A stretch of DNA of 64,000 nt from assembly GCA_963803155.1 (NCBI GenBank), contig CAWDMN010000033.1, positions 1 to 64,000 of the forward strand, in the 5' to 3' direction. This DNA comes from CAWDMN01 sp963803155 (GTDB lineage: Bacteria; Acidobacteriota; Terriglobia; Versatilivoradales; Versatilivoraceae). A program made the translations under genes and the position numbers. A model generated the notes under the pieces. It saw nothing but the letters and a program-made list of their open reading frames with translations, made no database searches and had not been told where the DNA came from. The first letter of the stretch is position 1. Each line of letters opens with the position of its first letter. This document shows, piece by piece, positions 8,531 through 17,100 of this stretch.

Positions 8531-9577
8531 ATGAATAAGAAAATCAAATGGGGAGTGATTGGTTCCGGCGGGATTGCCCGTCGCAGAACCATCCCAGAGG
8601 GGCTGGCAACCGCTGATAATGCGGAGTTGCGGGCGGTTTACGATATAGATGCAGGAGTAAATGCGGAAGTGGGCAGACATTTTCAAGTCACAGCCGTTCC
8701 ATGTTTGGAAAACCTATTGGCGATGGATCTGGATGCAGTCTATATTGCGACACCCGCTTTTTTACACCACGCGCATGTGCTGGCGGCGGCGCGGGCAGGC
8801 AAACACATTCTTTGTGAAAAGCCGCTCGGTTTGACCGTGGCTGAAGCGGAGGAAATGATTGCCGTCTGCAGGGAGCCAGGGGTACAGTTGGGAACGGCGT
8901 TCATGATGAGATTCCAGGCTCAACACCAGGCGGCCCTAAAAATGATTGCCGAGGGGCGCTTGGGGAAGCCTGTTTATGCCAGAGCACAGCTCTCCTGCTG
9001 GTATCCGCCTATCCCGGGTGCGTGGTGGCAGCTTCAGGCTAAGGGCGGCGGCGGGGCGCTGATGGACATGGGAGGTCACTGCCTTGATTTGCTGGAAATG
9101 TTTTTTGGTCCTGTCCGAAGAGTCAATTGTTTCATCCGCAACCTGATTCATACCTATGAAACAGAGGATGCGGCCATAGTTCAGCTCGAGTTTGAGAATG
9201 GAGCGCTGGGCAGTATCGACACCTTCTTTTGCATCCAAGACCAGAGCAGCAAAAATGTTTTAGAACTCTACGGATCTCAAGGCGGGATCCTGGCGAAAGG
9301 AACCATTGGCCAGGAAAGTCTAGGGGAAATGAAAGCTTTCCTGACGACTCCTGAATCCGTGGGCTATGAAGCAGCGCAGATGCGTTGCGCCGATGAAGGG
9401 GAGGTCATTGCTCCGCCCCCGGTCAATATTTATCGAGCGGAAATTGAAGAATTCAGCCAATCCTTGATCGAGGGGCGCCCTTCGCGGCTGGAAGCTTCGA
9501 TTGGATTGCGAAGCCAGAAAGTCCTGGCAGCCTGTTATGAATCGGCTCAAAAAGGAACTTCCATTGCGATTTTGTAG
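8531..9577 (+). CDS. Gfo/Idh/MocA family NAD(P)-dependent oxidoreductase
   Basis: The start at 8531 sits four bases after a strong GGAGGT, giving 348 residues. The N-terminus WGVIGSGGIARRR is a Rossmann nucleotide-binding loop; ATPAFLHHAHVLAAARAGKH and LCEKPLGLT carry the family's EKP lysine motif; MDMGGHCLDLLE holds the catalytic-site histidine. The absence of a signal peptide makes it cytoplasmic, unlike the Tat-exported relative at 33275. Members oxidise or reduce hydroxyls of sugars and inositols. It lies about 60 bases after the aminotransferase gene, probably in one transcript, and would fit a two-step oxidation-transamination of a sugar. The substrate is inferred only from context. Confidence 0.9.
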   Translation: MNKKIKWGVIGSGGIARRRTIPEGLATADNAELRAVYDIDAGVNAEVGRHFQVTAVPCLENLLAMDLDAVYIATPAFLHHAHVLAAARAGKHILCEKPLGLTVAEAEEMIAVCREPGVQLGTAFMMRFQAQHQAALKMIAEGRLGKPVYARAQLSCWYPPIPGAWWQLQAKGGGGALMDMGGHCLDLLEMFFGPVRRVNCFIRNLIHTYETEDAAIVQLEFENGALGSIDTFFCIQDQSSKNVLELYGSQGGILAKGTIGQESLGEMKAFLTTPESVGYEAAQMRCADEGEVIAPPPVNIYRAEIEEFSQSLIEGRPSRLEASIGLRSQKVLAACYESAQKGTSIAIL

Positions 9578-9918
9578 CACAGCTGGCCGCGGAGGCGCGC
9601 GGATGGAGCGGATTGCGACCGAGGTCTCGATCCAATTGAGCGGTTTCCAATTTCTTAACCGCCACCTTTCATGCTTCACTTTCCATCTGGTTCGCCTCGA
9701 TTTCTTAAGGGCATGAAATTAACCACAGCGTGGTGTATCTGTGCCCAGATTTCGGTTTTGGGGAATATGAAAAAAAATTATTGGCATAGGCCGGGCAAAA
9801 AAATCGCCGCATTTTTCACTCGGTGTTCTTCGTGCGCTTTGTGGTTAATGGGTTGTCTGCTTAAATTCCAGCTTCTCCCTTGTTGGAGAAGTTGATTCGC
9901 GGCTGAAAAGGAGCGTCT
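9578..9918. other. Intergenic stretch holding an inverted-repeat element
   Basis: About 340 bases without a gene. It contains a 10-base perfect inverted pair, ATTAACCACA at 9718-9727 and TGTGGTTAAT at 9840-9849, with further similarity inside (TTCTTCGTGCGCTTTGTGG against CCACGAAGCGCGCGAAGAG at 7096-7114). This looks like a dispersed palindromic element rather than coding sequence. The rest shows nothing clear. Confidence 0.5.
9718..9849. repeat. Palindrome-ended dispersed element
   Basis: The ends are a perfect 10-base inverted repeat (ATTAACCACA and its complement) about 112 bases apart. The right inner arm, read in reverse, is close to a solitary half-copy at 7095-7120 upstream of the aminotransferase. 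This suggests a small non-autonomous repeat family; no transposase is encoded inside. Confidence 0.45.
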
Positions 9919-10620
9919 ATGCGAGTATTGGCTATCGGAGCACACCCGGATGATCTGGAGATCTATTGTGGAGGAACTCTTGCTCTTTTTGTCCGTCAGG
10001 GGCATGAAGTAATCATGTGTCATGCTTTGAATGGGAATTTGGGCCATTACGAGATCCCCCGCGAGGAATTGCGCCGCATCCGCCGAGCGGAAGCTAAAAA
10101 AGCGGCTGAACTGATCGGTGCGGTTTCCCTGACCCTGGATCTTGACGACTTGGACCTGTACGTTGAACGAGAAAGCAAATTGAAGATGATGGAAATTATC
10201 CGCCAAGCCAAGCCGGATTGCATGATCCTGCATAATCCCCACGATTATATGCCCGATCACACGGTTGCTTCCACCGTCGGATTTGATGCCAGTTTCATGG
10301 CCACATTGCCGCAGCTAGTCTCTGACTCTGCACCTCACGGGCGATTGGCGCCGATCTATTTCATGGATACGGCGGCTGGAGTCAATTTCCAGCCGGAGGA
10401 ATATGTCGATATTTCTTCGGTGGAAGATATTAAACGGCAAATGGTAGCCTGCCATCAAAGCCAGGTTAGCTGGTTGAAAAGCCACGATGGGATAGATCTG
10501 CTGGAATATGCCATGAACCTCTCCTCTTTCCGGGGATCGCAGGCCGGCGTCCGCTATGCCGAGGGATTCCGTCAACTCCGGGTTTGGGGAAGGATTACGA
10601 CGCGGCGTTATCTGCCCTGA
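9919..10620 (+). CDS. PIG-L (LmbE-like) family deacetylase
   Basis: The 233-residue protein starts with MRVLAIGAHPDDLEIYCGG, whose AHPDD motif (residues 8-12) is the zinc-binding and catalytic signature of the family; the second part of the site is NPHDYMPDH. AAGGAG lies seven bases upstream. Family members remove N-acetyl groups from GlcNAc-containing compounds, for example GlcNAc-inositol or antibiotic and thiol precursors. Here it is flanked by an oxidoreductase and an aminotransferase upstream and a NagB-like isomerase downstream, which supports an amino-sugar substrate. No signal peptide is present, so it acts in the cytoplasm. The family is certain, the substrate inferred. Confidence 0.92.
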   Translation: MRVLAIGAHPDDLEIYCGGTLALFVRQGHEVIMCHALNGNLGHYEIPREELRRIRRAEAKKAAELIGAVSLTLDLDDLDLYVERESKLKMMEIIRQAKPDCMILHNPHDYMPDHTVASTVGFDASFMATLPQLVSDSAPHGRLAPIYFMDTAAGVNFQPEEYVDISSVEDIKRQMVACHQSQVSWLKSHDGIDLLEYAMNLSSFRGSQAGVRYAEGFRQLRVWGRITTRRYLP

Positions 10621-10773
10621 AGCTCTGGACGGAAAACGTGAAACGGCAGACGGGAGACGAGGAAAGAGAAAGAACCAGACATTGATTCTCACCCTCACTG
10701 GCCCATTTTAATAGCCAGAGAACGAGGCAAGAAAAATATTGTCAGCCTCAGGCCACAAAGGAGGTATCACGTC

Positions 10774-11734
10774 ATGCCGGATCAAAATCTGATCACTACG
10801 CTGAAAGGATCCCTGCTTGAGAATTTCTTTCCGGCCGGCTGGGATCTGGAGAAGATGGACCGGTGTGCCGCGCTTGGGCCCGGCTATGTGTTGGAAAAGG
10901 AATCCTGGTGGAATCCCGAGTTCAAGCCGATTCCCTGTGACACGTTGGAGGATTTCAATGTCTTCATGGGGCATGAAATTGCCCTGACCATTCGACGGAC
11001 CCGCGAGGCGGGGAAAAAGCTGGCTCTGATCCTTCCCGTAGGACCCATGGGGATGTACCGCTGGGCCGTCTTCTTCTTGAAAGAATGGAAGGTCTCCTCC
11101 AATCATGTTTATGGATTCAATATGGACGAGTGGTCGGATGCGGAAGGGAATACCTTGCCGCCTGATAATCCCGGTTCTTTTCGCTTTGCCATGGAGGAAG
11201 CTTTTTACGGGCCGCTGGGCGATTTGACGGTACCGGCGGCGCAGCGCAATTTTGCCACTCGGGAAAATCTGCCAAAGTATCCCGATAAAATTGGAGAGCT
11301 CTTGTCCGGAGGCGCGGAATTGGCCGTGGTCTTCGGGATTGGCCGGGTCTATCACATTGCTTTTTGGGAGCCTCATTTTGCGGCGGAATTTCAATCGGTG
11401 GAAGAATGGCGAACCCAGCCTTTTCGTCTGGGTGCTAAACTTCACCCTCTGACCATCGAACAAAATGCCATTACAAGCTTCAAAAGCCGCACCACATTAG
11501 TGCCCGCCCGTGCCAATACCATCGGTCCCGGACTATTCTTGAAAGCCAACTGGATCATTGGCGGATGCGATGGAACGCTTGGCCGCGGCATGCAATGGCA
11601 AGGTCTCAGCTTTCGCGTGACTCTTCACTACGGGCCGGAACATCTGGGTGCCCTCCAGCTTCATGCCCATGCTTCCCGGGAAACTCTTTTTCCTGAAAGA
11701 ACTGGCTGAGCCGTTGGTGGCGGAGTGTAATTGA
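10774..11734 (+). pseudogene. NagB-like glucosamine-6-phosphate isomerase/deaminase, frameshifted near the 3' end
   Basis: The gene has an excellent AAAGGAGGT site and reads through a sugar-phosphate isomerase fold with GFNMDEW, the catalytic-acid region of NagB-like proteins, and GRGMQWQGLSFRVTLHYGP. The open frame then ends at 11709 in an unlikely tail (HAHASRETLFPERTG). In the next frame the sequence continues naturally as WVPSSFMPMLPGKLFFLKEL and AEPLVAECN, stopping at 11732-11734. One extra base near 11639 (GGAACATC for GGACATC) would explain the shift. The last 40 bases are duplicated in tandem 182 bases downstream. It may still yield a nearly full-length protein with an altered tail, or be dead. 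It closes the amino-sugar-type gene run. Confidence 0.72.
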
Positions 11735-11762
11735 CGCATGAACGCTGATCACCGCGAAAGCC

Positions 11763-11870
11763 GTAGGATGCGTTAGCGCGCCAGCGCGTAACGCATCGTC
11801 TTTGAGGCAAAGCGGCACAGCCGATGCGTTACGCCCGCGGTATTGGGTCTCGCGGGCTAACGCATCCTAC
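11763..11870. repeat. RAYT-associated REP element, copy 1
   Basis: It begins GTAGGATGCGTTAG and ends with the exact complement CTAACGCATCCTAC. Inside are two hairpins (GCGCGCCAGCGCG, and CCCGCGG facing CGCGGG) separated by a linker containing TCTTTGAGGCAAAGCGG. This double-hairpin form is typical of REP/BIME elements mobilised by the RAYT encoded just downstream. Confidence 0.9.
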
Positions 11871-11944
11871 AGGTCTGAAAGAACTGGCCGAGTCTTTGGT
11901 GGCGGAGTGCAATTGACGCATGAACGCTGATCACCGCGAAAGCC

Positions 11945-12052
11945 GTAGGATGCGTTAGCGCGCCAGCGCGTAACGCATCGTCTTTGAGGCAAAGCGGCGC
12001 AGCCGATGCGTTACGCCCGCGGTATTGAGTCCCGCGGGCTAACGCATCCTAC
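11945..12052. repeat. RAYT-associated REP element, copy 2
   Basis: Near-identical to the copy 182 bases upstream, with the same ends and hairpins. It ends 11 bases before the RAYT start codon, so its last bases (CTACAGGT) abut or form the transposase ribosome site. Confidence 0.9.
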
Positions 12053-12063
12053 AGGTCATTGCC

Positions 12064-12612
12064 ATGACTAATTACCGTCGATTATTTCGTCCAGGAGAAT
12101 GTTACTTTTTTACAGTAGTTACGTATGAGCGCAGATCATGGCTGTGTTTGGAAAAAGCGCGCCGGTTGCTGAAGGAAGCAATCATAAAGATTCGGAAACA
12201 ACATGAATTCATTTTGGAGGCATTTGTTTTGTTGCCCGACCATCTGCATTGTCTGATGAGATTGCCGGATGGGGATGCCGATTTTTCATCGCGGTGGAGG
12301 TTGATCAAGGATTACATCAGCAAACATCGAGATCCTGGCTGGATGGCAGATTCTGGATCAGCTTCCAGGATGGTGCGGAGAGAAGTCACGCTTTGGCAAC
12401 GCCGGTTTTGGGAGCACTGCATTCGAAATGACGAAGATTGGAGGCGTCATTGCAACTATATTCATTATAATCCCGTAAAGCACGGTCTTTGCACCGCTCC
12501 AAGATTATGGCCTTATTCGTCATTTCATCGTTTCGTTCGAGAAGGCAAGTATGAGTGGGATTGGGGTAGTCAAATCGGGCCTGAAGGAATTGTGGATATG
12601 AACATTGAGTAG
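12064..12612 (+). CDS. REP-associated tyrosine transposase (RAYT, Y1/IS200-like)
   Basis: This 182-residue protein has the Y1 transposase fold used by RAYTs: FTVVTYERRSWL, the metal-binding HxH motif in LLPDHLHCLMRLP, and the C-terminal WRRHCNYIHYNPVKHGL segment containing the candidate nucleophile tyrosine. Single REP-RAYT loci are normally vertically inherited and move REPs by single-strand transposition. Here the gene is bracketed by its likely substrates: two upstream REPs and one directly downstream. Its TAG stop lies within the first bases of the downstream REP. A solo REP of the same family lies at 47221. The coding frame is intact, so the system may be active. Confidence 0.93.
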   Translation: MTNYRRLFRPGECYFFTVVTYERRSWLCLEKARRLLKEAIIKIRKQHEFILEAFVLLPDHLHCLMRLPDGDADFSSRWRLIKDYISKHRDPGWMADSGSASRMVRREVTLWQRRFWEHCIRNDEDWRRHCNYIHYNPVKHGLCTAPRLWPYSSFHRFVREGKYEWDWGSQIGPEGIVDMNIE

Positions 12613-12737
12613 GATGCGTTAGTCCGCCGATTCTCAGGTCCGTCAGCCGACGGATAACGCATCATCTTTGAGGCAGAGCGGCACAGCCGATGCGTTACGC
12701 CCGCGGTATTGGGTTCCGGCGGGCTAACGCATCCTAC
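12609..12737. repeat. RAYT-associated REP element, downstream copy
   Basis: Shares GTAGGATGCGTTAG at its start and CTAACGCATCCTAC at its end with the upstream REPs, and the same TCTTTGAGGC linker. The first hairpin is different and longer (GTCCGCCGATTCTC, then GTCAGCCGACGGA), so this is a variant. It ends 14 bases before the stop codon of the minus-strand gene at 12751. Confidence 0.88.
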
Positions 12738-12750
12738 ATTTGCCAAATGC

Positions 12751-14103
12751 TTATTTCCCAGCCTTGGCTTTGTCATGTGCTGCTTCCCACTCCCGCCGGG
12801 ATGCTGGAGTCAACAACTGCACTTCCTGCAAAACCAGTCCATAGTGGCTTCCTGGCGGATTGGACTTAATTTTTTCGTTGTTCCAGTCCGGGGCAAAGTT
12901 GGCCGAATAGCAGAGCCATGTAGTTTTTCCATCCGGGCTGATGAATTTGGAAGGGAAATTCACGAAATAAGCCTGCTCTCCAAAATTCTTCAAGTAAGTG
13001 ACCAGACGCCAAGGGCCAGTCATCCGGTCAGCCTCCAGGATGTAGCTGTTCATGCGGGCGCAAGTGTTGCCGCCATCCGTGACGCACATCAAGTACTTTT
13101 TTAGTGGGGCATCGTAGGTGACAGTGACGCACCCCATGTTATTGTTCCATTCCAGCAGGGGACGGGCCTTGGCCAGGTCGTTGCTCCATATTTCCCGTCC
13201 TTGACGATCTTTGCCGCCATAGAACTCATATTTTGAGGCATCGTTGATGTTTTCAATCGATGGGATGACTCGCAACAAATAGATCTGGTCCGCGGTGATC
13301 CAGCTCAAATTTGCGAATCGGGGTTTGGGATCTAAAGGGCTCGCTCCCATTGCAACCAGATACGCTTTTCCATCAGGGGAGTGTTCCATGTTTTTCCCGA
13401 AGTCCACAAAATGGGGAGCTCCGATTTTCACGGGATAGCCCCAGAGTCCGATCTCTCCAAACAGGGGCTTGGCGGGAGTGTGCGGCGTTTCCTGCCAGGT
13501 TTTTCCCATGTCGGTGGAAACGCGGAATCCCACCAGAGGCCCAAGCCATGGCCAGTTGTAATCGGTGGGTCCATAGCGGGTAATCCCATGAGGTGCGAGC
13601 GTATAAGTTCCGTAGAACCAGACTCCGTTATAAACCAGGCTGCCGCAAGGATAGCGGCCGCCGTAAGGATATGGATCAGCCTGCGTCAAGCCCAGACTCT
13701 TCACCGTCAGATTGAGCGGATCGTCGCCAATCAGCACGGCTTGGCCAGTCGTGGCTTTCCGAAGCGAACAATCGCTTGGCCCCAGGCAGCCTTCCTTGTT
13801 GAAGGTGAAGCCATTGGAGTCTGACACTTCGCCGTGAACTTCGCCGTCCGTGAAGGGAGAGTAGAGATTGCCATCGGAGGCCCATGTGGGATACCAAGTG
13901 TCGGCAAAATGATAATCGCTGTGGACTCCTTTAAAGAGCAAGCCCGCTAATTCTCCGGAAGGGGGGAAGGGACAATCAGCCGGCGGGGCCGATTTCCAAA
14001 TGAATGGTTCAAAATAACGTCTATAAGGACGTTGCTCTTCAGCGGCCGGGATTGTTGTTAATACCAACATCAAAAAAAGGCTTAGCTTCAGGTTCTTTGG
14101 CAT
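12751..14103 (-). CDS. Secreted propeller-like protein of unknown function
   Basis: A 450-residue protein with a signal peptide (residues 1-21, ending IPAAEEQ) and AAGGAG eight bases before the start. It contains repeated aromatic, Asp-rich beta-strand segments such as HFADTWYPTWASDGNLYSPF, GPLVGFRVSTDMGKTWQETP and PSKFISPDGKTTWLCYSANF, with an Asp-box-like STDMGKTW. This resembles five-bladed glycosidase-like or DUF4185-type propellers that handle sugars outside the cell, but I do not recognise a named family with confidence. Neighbours are carbohydrate-related on both sides. Its 3' end abuts the RAYT REP, which may act as its transcription end. Confidence 0.7.
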   Translation of the reverse strand: MPKNLKLSLFLMLVLTTIPAAEEQRPYRRYFEPFIWKSAPPADCPFPPSGELAGLLFKGVHSDYHFADTWYPTWASDGNLYSPFTDGEVHGEVSDSNGFTFNKEGCLGPSDCSLRKATTGQAVLIGDDPLNLTVKSLGLTQADPYPYGGRYPCGSLVYNGVWFYGTYTLAPHGITRYGPTDYNWPWLGPLVGFRVSTDMGKTWQETPHTPAKPLFGEIGLWGYPVKIGAPHFVDFGKNMEHSPDGKAYLVAMGASPLDPKPRFANLSWITADQIYLLRVIPSIENINDASKYEFYGGKDRQGREIWSNDLAKARPLLEWNNNMGCVTVTYDAPLKKYLMCVTDGGNTCARMNSYILEADRMTGPWRLVTYLKNFGEQAYFVNFPSKFISPDGKTTWLCYSANFAPDWNNEKIKSNPPGSHYGLVLQEVQLLTPASRREWEAAHDKAKAGK

Positions 14104-14279
14104 GATTTCTCCTTGCGAAGGAAATAACGGAGAGGTAGATTGACGGGATTATTATATCGGAGCATGGATTATTCCACTACTCGAGAAGTGCGAAAGCACC
14201 CATGTCGACTGAAGACCATTGGTTAACAACTTTGGATCAATCTTAATTATTGAATAGTCTGACTTGAGAGCATCTGGGG

Positions 14280-15488
14280 ATGTACAGCCAAGTATCGAAA
14301 TTTTATAGAGAATCGTTTTCCGGCCTGCCCCGGGATGCCTGGTGGTTGGCACTGGTCGAGTTTGCCAACCAGAGCGGCACGATGGTGATTTTTTTCTTGT
14401 CGCTTTATTTGACCCAAAAGCTGGGATTCGCGGTCAGTCAGGCCGGTTTGACGATGGGATGTTTTGGGTGCGGTGGCTTGGCGGGATCCTATCTTGGAGG
14501 GCGGCTGAGTGACCAGATGGGTTTTCGGCGGGTCCAACAAATTGGATTGATTGCCACTACCCTGCTGCTTTGGTCTGCCAGTCTGGCTGTGCAACCGGCG
14601 CTGGTAATGTCATTGGTTTTTTTGCTGGGTGTCTCGAATCAAATGCAGCCTCCCGCCAACATGACCGCCGTGGCCGAACTCTGCCCCGCCGAAAATCGGG
14701 TGAAAGGGTACTCCCTGTTGCGCATGGCGGCCAATGCCGGCATCAGCATTGGCCCGGCGCTGGGGGGATGTCTAGCGCTCATTAATTACCATTTGCTTTT
14801 CTGGGTGGATGGCGGGACTTGCTTGGTGGCAGCAGTCATACAATTTATGACTTTGGGTCGAAAGGGAATCCATCGGGTCTCCGATCGGGAAACAGACAAA
14901 GCTGAAGCTGCGTCGATTTGGCCTGGCCGGATTTTTCTGTATCTTCTCTTCCTGGTTTTCTTGGTGGGAGTGGTTTTCTCGCAGATCCTCACCACTTTCC
15001 CGCTTTATCTAAAACGGGTATATGGTCTTCGTGAAAATTTAATTGGGCCATTGATTATGATTAATACTCTGCTCATCCTTCTGATCGAAATGCCCTTGAT
15101 CCATCGGTTGAGCAGTTGTTCGCCCGCCCGAGTGATTCGGATAGGCACCCTGTTTCTTTGCGCAGGTTTTGCTTTGATGCCGTTCGGACGGGGATTTTTC
15201 TATGCTGGCCTGACGGTGATGGTTTGGACTCTTGGCGAAATCCTCTCCATACCCATGATGTCGGCTCTGGTGGCGAGCATGGCCCCGGAAGGCCGGCAAG
15301 GGCGTTATCAGGGCATGTTCAGCCTGGCCTTCTCCTGCTCCCTCATAGCCGGGCCGGTGCTGGGCAGCAGGATTTATCAAGCCTGGGGCAGCGATTGGCT
15401 TTGGTATAGTGTAGGATTGATGGGGATCGTTCTATTCTCGGGATTCACTTTGTTCTCATTTTTTCGGAGCGGCCAGGTGCAACGATAA
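14280..15488 (+). CDS. Major facilitator superfamily transporter
   Basis: The 402-residue protein has about 12 hydrophobic segments and the family's loop 2-3 motif as GGRLSDQMGFRR (about residues 75-86). A second, weaker copy of the signature lies after the central cytoplasmic loop (residues about 195-215, RVSDRETDKAEA). It is probably a proton-driven efflux or sugar/metabolite carrier of the inner membrane. The ribosome site is weak (GGGG). It is divergent from the propeller-like gene at 12751 and its last 33 bases overlap the 3' end of the opposing serine hydrolase gene. Substrate unknown. Confidence 0.88.
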   Translation: MYSQVSKFYRESFSGLPRDAWWLALVEFANQSGTMVIFFLSLYLTQKLGFAVSQAGLTMGCFGCGGLAGSYLGGRLSDQMGFRRVQQIGLIATTLLLWSASLAVQPALVMSLVFLLGVSNQMQPPANMTAVAELCPAENRVKGYSLLRMAANAGISIGPALGGCLALINYHLLFWVDGGTCLVAAVIQFMTLGRKGIHRVSDRETDKAEAASIWPGRIFLYLLFLVFLVGVVFSQILTTFPLYLKRVYGLRENLIGPLIMINTLLILLIEMPLIHRLSSCSPARVIRIGTLFLCAGFALMPFGRGFFYAGLTVMVWTLGEILSIPMMSALVASMAPEGRQGRYQGMFSLAFSCSLIAGPVLGSRIYQAWGSDWLWYSVGLMGIVLFSGFTLFSFFRSGQVQR

Positions 15489-17036
15489 ATCCTGGAAATC
15501 GAAGCTGAAATCAGTATCTGGAGAGACAGCTTCCATCTTCACCTGATTGATGCTCCCGTCCGGATTGAGAGCAAATGTCACATAGGCATCCGCCCGCAAT
15601 TCCTGGTCCTGCCAGCGGGCGATGAATGTATCGTATTGCCAATGTTCCAATTCTCCTTGCAGGGCGGGGGTTTGAGTCAAATTGATGGCAAGCTTGCCAT
15701 CGGCAAAGGTGATCTTCACTTCCCCATACCAGGCATCGCGATACAGACCGGCGTAATTCGCGAGCGGCAAGGATGGATGCGAACCGGCATTTCGGGCGGC
15801 CGTCGCATTTTTCAGTTTTTCCGCGTTGTCGGCTGCCTGCTTTTTCGAAACGTTGGCAAAAGCCTTGAGCCAATCGGTTTGCGGTGCGTTCAGGTAATGA
15901 TCGGCAATCCAATAAGTGAGCGCCTCAAAAGCTTCGCCAGACTCCTGGTTCGTTAGGACGGCAATCCCCAGCTTTGCTTGCGGGATCATGAATACTTTGG
16001 AAACATAGCCTGGAAGACCTCCCGTGTGAGTCACCACTTTTTTGCCCAGATAGTCATTGATTCCAAAACCTAGCGCATATCCCTGGAAGTTCGGGCGCAA
16101 GGACGCCAATTCGGGAGGGTACTCGCGAATCGGGATGGGGGTAACGATTGTAGTCAATTCCCGGGCCGTCTTCAGTGAAAAGAGCCGCGATCCATCGGGC
16201 AGCAGGCCCTCATTCAGCTGGAGCAGCAGCCATTTGGCCATATCTTCGGAGCTAGAATTGATGCCGCCCGCCGGATTGGTGTTGTCGCTGATAAAGGGGG
16301 CAATGGGACGAACGATGCCATTAATCCGGGCATGTGTGGCCGCCACATTGATGCCTGAAGCCGCGGCGGAATGGAGGACGTTGCTGGAAGTCATGCCCGC
16401 TTTGACCAGGATGCGAGAGGAGACAAAATCCTCCCAGCTTTGTCCACTCACCGCCTGGATTACTTCGCCCGCGACGAGATACAAAACATTATCGTAGGCA
16501 TAGGCACTTCGGAAGCTCGTGGTGGGTTGGAGGTGGCGCAAACGCTGGACAATCTCGCGGCGATTGTAGGTGGAAGGCGGCCACCAGAGCAAGTCTCCGG
16601 CGCCCAGGCCCAAGCCGCTACGGTGCACCAGCAGGTCGCGGATGGTGAGTTCCCGAGTCACATAGGGGTCCCACATCTGGAACCAGGGCAAGTATTGGAT
16701 CACCGGAGCATTCCATTGAATTTTTCCTTCTTCCACTAAAATCCCCAAAGCAGTTGCCGTAAAAGCCTTGGTATTGGAAGCAATCCCGAAAAGCGTTTTA
16801 GAGTCTACCGGTGCACTCTCTCCCAGTTTTCGCACTCCATAACCCTTGGCGGCTACCACGGCGCCATCTTTCACAATGGCCAAGCTGATTCCGGGCACTT
16901 CAAAAGTCTTCATTACTTGGGAAACATATGCATCGAGATAAGCCGGAGCTGAAACATTTGCCCCTTGCGCCAATTGAGAGGCAGATAGCAACCAGCCAAT
17001 GATCATTAAGAAGCATTTCATTTTTCGATTTTTCAT
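15456..17036 (-). CDS. Exported serine beta-lactamase-like hydrolase (class C/esterase type)
   Basis: The 526-residue protein starts after AAGGATCCTTC and has a signal peptide (to about residue 26, ending LAQGA). Active-site motifs of the serine beta-lactamase/penicillin-binding fold are visible: SxxK as Ser87-Asn-Thr-Lys90, YxN as Tyr181-Asp-Asn183, and an HTGG box near residue 340. A C-terminal beta-barrel-like region (about 420-525) matches the DUF3471-type tail of many environmental members. Such proteins are usually esterases or D-amino-acid peptidases acting on peptidoglycan peptides or small esters rather than drug-resistance enzymes. It overlaps the MFS gene tail-to-tail by 33 bases. 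Confidence 0.9.
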   Translation of the reverse strand: MKNRKMKCFLMIIGWLLSASQLAQGANVSAPAYLDAYVSQVMKTFEVPGISLAIVKDGAVVAAKGYGVRKLGESAPVDSKTLFGIASNTKAFTATALGILVEEGKIQWNAPVIQYLPWFQMWDPYVTRELTIRDLLVHRSGLGLGAGDLLWWPPSTYNRREIVQRLRHLQPTTSFRSAYAYDNVLYLVAGEVIQAVSGQSWEDFVSSRILVKAGMTSSNVLHSAAASGINVAATHARINGIVRPIAPFISDNTNPAGGINSSSEDMAKWLLLQLNEGLLPDGSRLFSLKTARELTTIVTPIPIREYPPELASLRPNFQGYALGFGINDYLGKKVVTHTGGLPGYVSKVFMIPQAKLGIAVLTNQESGEAFEALTYWIADHYLNAPQTDWLKAFANVSKKQAADNAEKLKNATAARNAGSHPSLPLANYAGLYRDAWYGEVKITFADGKLAINLTQTPALQGELEHWQYDTFIARWQDQELRADAYVTFALNPDGSINQVKMEAVSPDTDFSFDFQDLSLHLAAPKK

Positions 17037-17100
17037 GAAGGATCCTTATCCGATAGGGATTGCACTCACTCCAAAAACCACTCTCAGAACAGGCAGAGCC

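Larger units (their letters stand above)
11693..12056 (+). repeat. 182-bp tandem duplication carrying a gene tail and a REP element
   Basis: Copy 1 is 11693-11874 and copy 2 is 11875-12056, with exact 182-base spacing and about seven substitutions. Each copy starts inside the isomerase gene (CTGAAAGAACTGGC), so copy 2 still encodes LKELAESLVAECN and a stop as a detached fragment, and each ends with a full palindromic REP. Four of the differences fall in the 40-base coding part. Confidence 0.93.
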
